From: Ligula intestinalis
Taxonomy: Eukaryota; Platyhelminthes; Cestoda; Diphyllobothriidea; Diphyllobothriidae
Reading direction: 5' to 3'
Assembly (NCBI GenBank): GCA_036362985.1
Contig: JAYGXS010000005.1
Span: forward strand, 28,798,314 to 28,862,313
DNA length: 64,000 nt
Shown here: in pieces, positions 55,201 through 64,000 of the stretch
How positions within the stretch are numbered: the stretch's first letter is position 1
How the letters are laid out: each line of letters starts with the position of its first letter
Translations under genes and position numbers: made by a program
Notes under the pieces: model-generated
Database searches by the model: none
The model's input: only the letters and a program-made list of their open reading frames with translations
Told to the model about the DNA's origin: nothing

Positions 55201-56911
55201 TAAAGTAAGTTACAAGATTCTCCCATGTACGCTGCTCACAACAGCAGTAAAGATGTCGCCAGGAGGCATGAATGAATTTTGTTTGAAGCAAAGAATTTTC
55301 ATGCGGATTTTCCATGTTATATCCAAAAAACGTGAAGATGGAGTTCATACCCAAGAAACTTTAACTGAATTAATAGGCATGGTGCCAACCGCTGTGTAAT
55401 TAAAACAACGGGGATTTACTATCTCGAAGGGTAAATGCTACCGTGCTTAGATCTTTTCCTGCGTTTTTTGACAGTGACACAGCAACTAAAGTGGTTTCTC
55501 TTAATATAGCAGAAAACAGTACTTATTCGCTGGTTGTCTGTTTCCGTGACTCCGCTCGCAAGACAGAAAGCCATCAGAAAGGTCCGCTTTAGAAAGCGCT
55601 CCTCTTCCCACGCTTGAAAGTGCTGCTGAAATTGAAATTCCCTCCTTCAGCTATAATTTCAATATTGATAGATACGGAATAGTTGAAAAAGTTACCAGTT
55701 ATACGATGGAGAATTTCATAGACACTTGTGAAAATCGTACCTCAGAGCCAGTCAGCTAACAGTGAGCAAGCACTTTACCTGCAGTCAACTACTTACAGCA
55801 ATTTCCTTCCTATAATTGCCCCATTAAAGTGCATGCCATATTTGAATGTGAAATTTTGAACATGGCTTAAGTCGAAGTCGTTATTCTGCTTCTGTTGAAC
55901 CGTAATACACGTTCGGCTGAATAGGTAGGCGTTTCTCTAGGCAGTATATGTGACAGACCACTTTTTGAAACCATCGGCTGCGAATCGAGTGTCGCCACAG
56001 ATTTCCTGACATAAGAGGAAGGCAGATGGTATGTATTTTCTTAGACAGCACACGTAGGCTCAATCTCTCTAGAATATATCAAATCTGTGGTCAAGCTTTC
56101 AGGATCAGTTTCTGTGGTTTTCGAAAAATAAAATTCCATAGCTTAACTGCAGCTGGGAGATTTCAGGTTTCACCAGAAGAACATATAAAGATGACTTATA
56201 TGGCCCATTAACCAGGACGCGGGAATTAGACCATGTAGCCCAAGTAATGAGATTGGCCGTGTGAACAATTGTAGGAAGGGTAAATACTCCCATACTCTAA
56301 ATTTTACATCAATCCTAATATGAGCCTAGAAGATAATCATAATCGTAACCCCAATCCCAACAGCGCATTCTAAATGCTAGCCCTAGCTATGACTTTTACC
56401 CTTATCCGAATTACCTAGGGTTCGGTGCAAAGCCACATATGTATCGAGAGCTGTTTATTAGGCCACGTACTTAATCCTTATGGACAACGAGCTAGGATAA
56501 CTCCTTGTTTCGTCAAAAGATGCCTGGAAAGTTAACGGAAAACATAAACTTTAATGACTTCTGACGGGAGCACTTAAAACCCCTTATAATGACAGAACCA
56601 AATTTGCTTCATTGAATAGGATCGGAGGGTCGTTTTCACAGGTAAGGCGTGATAATGCTGATCGGTGAATGTGGTCAGTCACACTATTTTCGCAACGTGT
56701 GTCATCCAGAGGCCTCAGTCTCCGCGACGCCGAAGTTATGGAGGCTGGTTTCACTGAAAAGCTGACAAGTTTTCCAACGGCAAGACAGTTCCACACGAGA
56801 TGGCCTTAGTTACCCGTGCAACACTGAGGGGTCGTAATTACGACTTGAACTTGTGGTTGGGATGGCGTGCGAGGGGGGGGGGTGGAAGGGGGGAGGTTTC
56901 GGTTGGTCAGT
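55201..56911. other. Intergenic, nothing recognised
   Basis: A short CTAACCC/CCTAAT-like tract lies at 56330-56420, and a G cluster at 56873-56894. No gene was recognised. Confidence 0.4.
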
Positions 56912-57140
56912 TTAACTTCCTGAAACGATAATAAACCCCGGGAACCTGTTGCCCTGACGAGCGCCGACACACAGTCCCCCAGACTGAGCCCTGTTCACAC
57001 CATCCACCGGTGGCGTCTGGCTCGATGAGGGGGGAGGAAGACCAAGATGATGATGCTGCTGTTGAAGCGGCTGAGGCGGGAATGAGACAGCGGCGAGGTG
57101 ATTCGACGTGGTTAGCATGTTGTCAACACTATCCAAACAG
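56912..57140 (-). other. Possible coding exon, Gln/His/Pro/Ser-rich
   Basis: The reverse frame reads SVDNMLTTSNHLAAVSFPP, then PLQQQHHHLGLPPPSSSQTP. Such composition occurs in transcription factor linkers. A CAG at about 57163 on the reverse strand could serve as an acceptor after a T-rich stretch, but no matching donor or domain was found. An isolated frame in GC-rich sequence is equally possible. Confidence 0.2.
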
Positions 57141-57382
57141 GCTCGGCAACGCAACAACCACTGTTACCAACGCACTGCAGCAATAAAACGCTAAAAACCG
57201 GCCATAAAGAGGAGGGATAAAGACAGCAGCAACAGGGACCCGGACTGTCATATAATCTTTACGCGGAGGCTGGGGGAAACCAGACAGCCTAATTTGTTGC
57301 AGTCGGAAACTGAAACATGTTGAAACGATAAATTGTGGGCTTTATCGGCCAGGAACTAACTCCACCTGTGCCTGTCAATGAT

Positions 57383-57712
57383 TCACTTGGCTGGGCTCGT
57401 CCACGTGCGCGCACGCCAGCATATGGCGTTTGTCTCCAGAGTCATACTGAGGATCAGAAAAACTGACAGAATATAAAGAGGTTGAAATCGGGCGAATGAT
57501 TCGTTGATTTGAGTATGCTCGACATTCCAGAACGAAGAGTTACCTTCACTTGAGATGCGTTGATCGCACAGGAACCATCTAGAGTCAGTGTGATGACAAG
57601 TAGCTTTCAGATTGCTGGCGCGGATCGCATTTAATTTCGAATGACCTGATTCCGAGAGAAGGGCAGAAAGTGACATTTCCATTTTGTCTGCAGCTGTGAG
57701 TTCAAAATCCAT
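57383..57712 (-). other. Unrecognised 109-codon open frame
   Basis: It starts with ATG, reads MDFELTAADKMEMSLSALLS, and has a hydrophobic stretch LYILSVFLILSMTL late on. ADKMEMSL recalls the N-terminal motif of ALYREF-type mRNA export adaptors, but the rest does not match and no RNA-binding domain follows. Probably chance. Confidence 0.15.
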
Positions 57713-58519
57713 CTAGGGTATCACTCTCTGACCCATCGGACCGGGCTTCAAACCTCGGGGCTTTTCATGAGTTCAGTGCTATTTATACGTCAGAACTGGT
57801 CACCATATTATTCCTGGTCATTTAGAGGTTCATTTATTAATGCATTAATTTGTGTTATTTATTTAGCTACTTTTTGAAAAGGTCATCAAGTTTGCGCACA
57901 CATGTCACGAGAGTACGGACATGTAGTTCTCCTCGCCTGAAGATTTTTCTGGCTACTTCTAGAACATGCTCTCTGCCAGAGCCCAGGTATATTTGCTGCC
58001 TCCCAGCAATAAGCTGGTAATGCAGCTGGAGGGTTACTCGAACTTTGCTGATTCAGTTAAACAACTGTATACAACCGGGTAGCAGCATGGCAACTGTGCT
58101 GGGACTTTATTAGTGGACAAATACCTTCTTCATTATCATTTAATTTTTTAGTTTATTTAGCGGCATTCTGTAGGCCTGAGGCCACGAATATCTGCCACTA
58201 ACATCTAAACGTAGAATGCGTATGGTGAATTTATCGCTTGCATTGGTTTGTCCCATTAGTACATGTGGTGTTCAAATATGTAAATTTTTTTCATGATTAT
58301 TACATAATCGTAGAATGAATCGGTTATGCATTCTCCTTTAGAGCTGAGCTGCATCCTAGCTCTCTGGTCAGTTGTTGAATTTTTTGATAGGGATTGACTT
58401 TGATTAAAGCATCGAGGCGATCATCCTCGAAGTTAGACTTCCATCCAGAGCGTCCACCGTACCGAAATCATTTTCTTTGAAATAATCAAGCCATTTTCGA
58501 GCTTTTCTTTCAGCAACCG
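57713..58519. other. Intergenic, nothing recognised
   Basis: AT-rich, no recognised repeat or gene. Confidence 0.4.
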
Positions 58520-58705
58520 GTTAACATTGATCAAGGAGTGTCAATATCGTCCAGTGGTTAGAGCGTTAGACTTCTGATCAAAAGGTCGCGGGCTCGAGTC
58601 TCGGGTGGGCACCACTTGGGATTGGCTATGACTTGCGATTTGTAACTAACGAGTCAGAAATGGCTATCCCGCTTTCCTTTGCCGGCAATGCTATCCGAAT
58701 AGAAT
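58520..58705 (+). mobile_element. tRNA-headed hammerhead repeat, copy 15
   Basis: Linker (GATCAAGGAGTGTCAATATC), tRNA-Arg-like head (CAGTGGTTAGAGCGTTAGAC, TTCTGATCAAAAGGTC, GGGCTCGAGTCTCGG), CACCACTTGGG, then a degraded ribozyme (CTTGCGA, GAAA, TGGCTATCC) and the tail TTTGCCGGCAATGCTATCC. The head is among the best kept; the ribozyme is not. Confidence 0.7.
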
Positions 58706-59333
58706 CTTCCCATAAGCAACACACGTTTTCTGATGGTCTCCAGTGCTCTGAATCCTCGGTAAAACGCGAACAAAGGAAGATATCCGAAAGATTCGTTTTT
58801 GCTTGTCAGATATTCTGTTTTATTTCTTTCCCTGTACACAAGTGACTACCTTATTCTCAGTGTCAATGCAAATACCTGAGGATAACTGACCGAAATTAGT
58901 TTTTTGCAAATTTACTTTCCAACGGTAACATGGGACTTCTTGCAGACCTAAGACAACCGCATGTTAACCAAAGCGAAAAATTCAAAAATTTACGAGAACG
59001 CTTGGTTGGAGGAACAAAATATTATATAGCATGAACACCTGGACCAAAATATATAACGAGCAAATGTGCAATGATTACAAACCTAATTAACTGATGGGAC
59101 AATCCGAAAAATTTCGAAGGTAACAGTTTTAAATTTATCTAAAATGGATGATAATATCAGCAAGCTCATGAATACGTCTCATGACCATGCAATTGACATA
59201 TTCTTACTACCTGTCCGGACGTGGAATGAAATCACTCTGGAGGCCACCTCGCCTCCTACAGCGTATTCTAAGCTCAGATTTATTGCTATATTTCAGATAT
59301 CTTTGCATAAAAGTGAGCGTTGAATCCTAATTC
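58706..59333. other. Intergenic, nothing recognised
   Basis: No element was recognised; terminal inverted repeats of the mariner that follows were not found. Confidence 0.4.
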
Positions 59334-59790
59334 GTGACTCCTGGAAACGAAGATTTCCGAAGAAGGGTGCCACAGGGGACATCTGTGACGTCAAAAGCAA
59401 AGGCGCCGTCCAAGTCGCGAATGCTTTTCCCTTGTTACGAACGCTTTAACGTTGGCGATATCAGTTTGGAAGACCAACCTTGTTCCAGTAGACCTTCCGA
59501 AATGGGTAATGCGAACTTAATTTCCACTCTTGAACACGAGATGACATCAAGCAGTCGTGATTTGGGAGCAGCACTCGGAGTCGATCATAAAACGGTCTCG
59601 AGATACTTGCATCAACTGGACTGTGTGAAAAAGAAGCTAGACTAAGCCTCGCAAGAAAAGGATGAGACTGAGGTTCTTTCAGATCTAATCTACAGCCCTG
59701 ATACCACACCATCGGACAATAGCCTAAGGAACGTTAGTTCAACCAGATCGGTGGTAAAAATTTTTTGGAATGACTAACTTTATTTCAAAG
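59334..59790 (+). pseudogene. Mariner-type transposase, internally deleted
   Basis: FPCYERFNVGDISLEDQPCS, RPSEMG and LGVDHKTVSRYLHQLDCVKK are the end of the first helix-turn-helix, the linker (SLED-P-S-RPSE) and the second helix-turn-helix of mariner/SETMAR-like transposases. A TAG follows KKLD. Shortly after, LIYSPDTTPSDN matches the YSPDLAPSDYHLF motif that holds the third catalytic Asp. The roughly 130 residues with the first two catalytic aspartates are missing, so this is an internally deleted, inactive copy. Confidence 0.85.
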
Positions 59791-62455
59791 AAAAGTGGCT
59801 ATTTTTTTTCCCTTTCAAAAGTATTTTATGGATTTGTTCAGCTCAATTGTTCACCAGTTTCTATATTCGGTGAATGTTTGTCACAAGGAAAATAGGAAAC
59901 GAACGATGTATGATTCACAAGCGTTGGTATGGGTTTATCAATGTGTCTCTCAACCTTCATGATGTACCTAAGGCTTTATATTCAATTATAAAATGTTGAA
60001 TTTTTTGAAAGTTCCTCAAAAATTAATGTCCTGTGAATAGTCTTCATGGCAAGCTCTTTCGGGCTTGGTCGGATGGCAGAACGTAGGGGCGTCCGGGATT
60101 TCAGGTGGTGGAGGCATTTTACTTGAAAGTTGAACATCCGATACACCATTAGCAGACGGCAAAAAAGCCAGATGGGGTTACCCAGTCTTCGGTGCATTTA
60201 GCAGTAAAGTTAGTTTAAATTTAGGGATTGTACGTATTATTAGACTTCACTCTTTGCATCACACGATTGGTCACAATAGCGAACTGCTGAAAGCTCTTAC
60301 ATGTTTTACGGCAGGACTACGATTGTTACGCCCGACCCGTAATATTCAGATATCATCTACTTAGGTGTGCAGAATAGCGATTGTAAAGCTGGGATAGCCT
60401 CTGTCGCTCGTTCAGCCTTTGTCTTGCTCAAAAACAAAATACTAATTAGACGCAAATAACACCACTGATTAGACAGCACTTCTTTGTAAACCCCTTCCTT
60501 TTAAAATGACGCACATGTGTGTGGTGAGTAGGGCTACCAGCTCCACCCTGACATACCAAGGAAGGATTTTAGAAGCAGAGGGATGGAGGTTGACTAAAAG
60601 ATGATTAGACATTCGCAGGGACAGCAGCGGTCGTAGCAAAGTCATTAGTTGCTTCGTTCTTATGACGCGAAATACTAATCCCGCACACGGGGACCGTCTT
60701 CTTTATAACGGCTCTGAGTGCGCACGGATCATCCTGAATATCTGCCTTACCCATGTCAAGAGGTAGCAACAAAGTAGCCGCCGGCGGGTGATGCGCCCAT
60801 CACCGCGTCTGCTCCCTTGAGTAGACCACTTACTGAGGTTTGAGGGGGTCTCCAAATCACGACCCCCTTCAGTCCACCTCAGCAACTGGACGGGGGCGCA
60901 TTAACACCTCTGGATGGGTGGGGAGGGGGGCGGGGAGGTGGAAAGAGCAGCAGGTGAGGTTGGCCATAATCGTAGTCTACGAGTCAGATGAGAGGGCAGA
61001 TGGGTGGACAGACCAATTTAACGCTCCTATGCCTTCCACATCCCCTACCACTTTGCCCATAAGTGGCGGTCAGAGTAGAAGGCCGGATTCCGCAATTATT
61101 ATTGCCTCTTAACGAACTAAGTCCAGCAACAGCTTGGATAGCTCACCAGAATAGGTCGACTGGAGGTTGAGCTTAACAAGAAGAAGGGGTGGACATGAGG
61201 AGGAAGGGCAGAGGAACTTAAATGGACTATAGGAGTGAAGGGGTAATTTTAGCGCATAATTCGCCCTCACTTGAGAATCCGATTTTCGAACAACTTCCTT
61301 AGTTAGCGCAAACAAAAATAGACAATAGCAGAGGAATGAAATTTCTAACCACTGCTGTCGCATACTAAGGTGTTTTTAGAAGTCGCCAGACATCGTCTAT
61401 AGTTGATCGGATTGCTGGGAAATCTGAGGCGACTAACTAAGCCTGGAGACGCTCTGTCATGGCGCGATGCGTCAAGATTCCTTGCCAGTATCCTAGAGAA
61501 CTACTCGAACAAACATGATATTAGGACATAATGCTGTCAGCTCGGAAGCTATGGATTACTGGGAACAACTAGAACACAGACAGAAAACTGAATGCGACTA
61601 AAGTACACACAATAGGTACCGACCGCGTCGTTTTGGAAGTACTAGAACCTCCCGCCAAAAATTAAGCAATAGGCGGAAACGGCTCTCACCAGACTACTAT
61701 ACGGGATTACGAAAGTTAGATGGGATAATCGAGCGTAAGAACCACTATTAACCTAAATGAGTAAGGTAATAATGCTAAATGACGGTTTCGATTGTGAATC
61801 AGGCAAAGATTGCCGATGCAACAGCTCAAACTTATTCGTACTGCTCGACTTCATCACCAAAGCTGACCAAATCAGCCCTAGATAGACAGAGTCGTATAGA
61901 GTGCCAAAGCATTTTTAGGTTATTTAAATTTAGTTACCCGAACTCGTCCCTTTTGATTTAAGCGAAAGAACTTGCCCTAACTTCCAAGTCGTTAGCTGTG
62001 CCTCGGAATTGTATATAGCACCTCCTTAGGCCTGCTAATAACTTATCGAGAGAAGATTGTGCTCAATAACGGGCCTTATAAAGCTTACCATAGAAATGCT
62101 GGCAACTCTGAAACGCTCCTTGCGGCGGTTGCACCCATTAAGTTCATGTGGAAAAGTGAAATTGAAATTGACGAAATTGTAGTTACTTATATTATCAAAG
62201 TAGGTATAATAGACTAACATTTTATTTGGTCGCTTTGGTCGAAAATTCATAAGCATTCCTCCCGGGAGTTCCATTATCTGGACTACGATGAAGTGTCGCA
62301 CGGTAGACTATGCAAACTAATCTACGGATGTGCTTTGAATTTCATCAAGTATAAAGGTTAAAATGTTGGTTTCCCAAAAACGCGCAAGGTAAATTGGTAC
62401 TTTCGCTTGGCAGGTTTATTGCTATCGTTTCTACTGCCGTCTCTAAAGGTAGGTT
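59791..62455. other. Intergenic, 2.7 kb, nothing recognised
   Basis: A G-rich patch lies at 60907-60945. Open frames are short and lack domains. Confidence 0.4.
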
Positions 62456-62510
62456 CACGAGGGAATCCGAAACGCCGGGCGAATAAAGTGATTGTCCCTG
62501 TGATCGCATC
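62456..62510 (+). mobile_element. Penelope end relic
   Basis: TTCACGAGGGAATCCGAAAC, GCCGGGCGAATAAAGTG, TTGTCCCTGTGATCGCATC match the beta-type end after stem II. The first hammerhead box is missing. Confidence 0.45.
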
Positions 62511-62539
62511 AACGTCTCTGAATTGGAATCAGCTGTGAA

Positions 62540-62640
62540 AACTGGGCAGCCTCGGTGGGATTAGAATCCATGGCAGCAGGTGTAAAGGTTGTGTGCAGCC
62601 ATTGCCCCAACCACCTGAGCAAGGAGGCCCCGACTGTCCG
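62540..62640 (-). repeat. tRNA-derived SINE, second family, copy 4
   Basis: The reverse strand reads GCTCAGGTGGTTGGGGCAAT, GGCTGCACACAACCTTTACA, GGATTCTAATCCCACCGAGG and a TTTTCACAGCTGATTCC tail. It parallels the copy at 53500-53605, with a damaged B-box. Confidence 0.55.
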
Positions 62641-62754
62641 CTGTTAGTTTACTCACATCGAATGCCCAGCGCAACCTGTACACAAGCCTTGCACTTGCTG
62701 TCGTGGGTTCGAAATGCACCGAGCACTCATTGAGATAAATAGTACTTTTTAGGC

Positions 62755-62935
62755 AGATAGTACCACCCGGCAAAGACAAAGGAGACTGGAATGGCCATTT
62801 CTGGCTTATTAGCCATCATCAGCCATTCATACCCAGACTCAAGTGTTGCACCACCCGAGCCTCGAACTCGCGATCCTTCGCTAAGAGTCTAACGCCCTAC
62901 CCATTAAGCCAAGAACTTGCTGTCTTGCTGGTTTA
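62755..62935 (-). mobile_element. tRNA-headed hammerhead repeat, copy 16
   Basis: On the reverse strand: CCGGCAAAG end, tail, ribozyme, CACTTGAG, tRNA-like head (TTAATGGGTAGGGCGTTAGA and GCGAGTTCGAGGCTCGG) and the AGCAAGACAGCAAG linker. CTGATGA (rc of 62816-62822), a fully paired stem II TGGCTAATAAGCCA (rc of 62802-62815), GAAA (rc of 62798-62801) and TGGCCATTCCAGTCTCC are all in family form. Stem I pairs five of six. This copy has the best core. Confidence 0.75.
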
Positions 62936-64000
62936 GTGTTTTATGTTAAGGCTAATTTCAAGCAACCAGAAGAAAACAGCATTTAAAAAGGTGCAAGCAA
63001 AATATAGTCTTATTATTTTGGAGTCACTCTATGAATTCTTCGAAGGTCAGTAATCGAATTTAATCACATGTATCGATGTTTTAAAAGCCTATTTTGCAAG
63101 CCGAGGTAGTGACTAGACCAGAGGTCGGGAAAGTATGCCTCGCAAGCCAGATGTGGCTCTTTTGATGATTGCACCTAGCTTTCTCAGATAAAATTAGAGT
63201 CAGGAAACTTCAGAGTCTGTGATTTATTATTATTATTATAAAAAAAATTAATCCAGAGGCTTATAATACTCACATTTAATTGAATTCAATCTTAAAATAT
63301 ATTATATGGCTCTCACTGAAATCTTTTTCCAAATGGTTGCTTCCTTGGCTGTCTGAGTCAAAAAGTTTCCGAAACTGTGGCCTAGATGGTTAGGGAATCT
63401 AGTAATGTACTGTTTGAAGACATAAATACACACCTTTGGCCGAGGCTAACGAGGCGATCGCATGCCGCTCCATCCCTAATGACAGTTGTTCACTCCTTGC
63501 ACGTGAGAGTGCACTTATTCGACCCATGAACATTATTCACAGCCTACCCTATAGCCTCACCCAGTCCATTGACCTCTACTCGCCGCGCGGGTGGTGCGAT
63601 AAGGGTGAACTTTACCTATGAGACTTTTATAAATCCTACCAAACTCTCCTATTTTCATTATCAGCAAAATTACACAAGCCCGATTATAAATTGCCGAAAA
63701 CATATGCTTATACTTTTCAAGTGAAACATGGGAATATTTGCAGAACTTGCTGGAGTTTGCCAAGTTTTACTGGCAGGCACATACGCTCTGCGTAGTTGAG
63801 AATTCTAATTCATCTAATTGATCCTGAGGGCCTCTGGAGTGATACGAAACAAATTAACTCTCCAGCGGCAAATACAACAGATTTTGCGAAGGTTTAAAAG
63901 GAAAAAGGCCTCCACACGTATCGCAGGGTAAAATGGATGAGCTCAGTGTCCTTCGGCTACCTGCTAAGCATAAAAAAGGAGACCCCCGGCGCTGACCTAC
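62936..64000. other. Intergenic to window end, nothing recognised
   Basis: AT-rich, with a short TTATTATTATTATAAAAAA stretch near 63225. No gene or repeat family was recognised. Confidence 0.4.

Noticed and set aside
1..64000. CRISPR arrays, operons or bacterial genes
   Set aside because: No regularly spaced direct repeats and no bacterial-type genes; spliced genes and LINEs show a eukaryotic nuclear origin.

Overview
The window looks like nuclear DNA of a large-genome flatworm, most likely a parasitic tapeworm or fluke. The reasons are a five-exon tektin gene with introns of up to 7.5 kb, an intronless forkhead gene, and dense decayed retroelements of kinds known from flatworms: Penelope-like elements, RTE and Jockey-like LINEs, an LTR with a tRNA-Trp-type primer site, and hammerhead-bearing short repeats. 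The species cannot be named from the sequence. All calls come from reading the sequence and the translations; no search or folding program was run.

Only two host genes are well supported. A tektin, an axonemal microtubule-doublet protein, lies on the + strand in five exons at 4561-5082, 12611-12681, 13579-13951, 19884-20038 and 22965-23178. All splice phases fit and give 444 residues, including the tektin nonapeptide as RPNVENCRD. A single-exon FoxD-type forkhead factor lies on the - strand at 33056-34054, with a forkhead domain and a C-terminal eh1-like Groucho-binding motif.

Layout. 1-4560: a trinucleotide repeat and two LTR ends. 4561-23178: tektin, with introns holding Penelope fragments, hammerhead-type short repeats, a 3.1-kb antisense Jockey-like LINE and unclassified repeat pairs. 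23179-33055: intergenic, with homopolymer tracts, short repeats, a Penelope fragment between inverted repeats and an RTE fragment. 33056-34054: foxD. 34055-64000: gene-poor, with a Penelope relic at 36030-37190, a Penelope cluster inside inverted repeats at 46590-49185, two palindromic foldbacks, many short repeats and an internally deleted mariner.

The most interesting system is a set of predicted self-cleaving hammerhead ribozymes. One family has at least fourteen copies or partial copies. Each full unit of about 300 bp joins a tRNA-Arg-like head to a type I hammerhead with a palindromic minimal stem III (AUGGCCAU). The same short sequence occurs at both ends of the unit, as expected for something that spread through circular or tandem RNA, such as the animal retrozymes and the schistosome SM-alpha repeats. 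Two or three other hammerhead-like motifs sit at the ends of the Penelope-like elements. Covariation between copies supports the folds: a stem II pair swap at 19311, a closing U-A at 62802-62815, and perfect stem I at 5825-5871 and 50139-50183. Autonomous Penelope elements and the short non-autonomous units may therefore share a hammerhead-based RNA-processing strategy; that link is inference.
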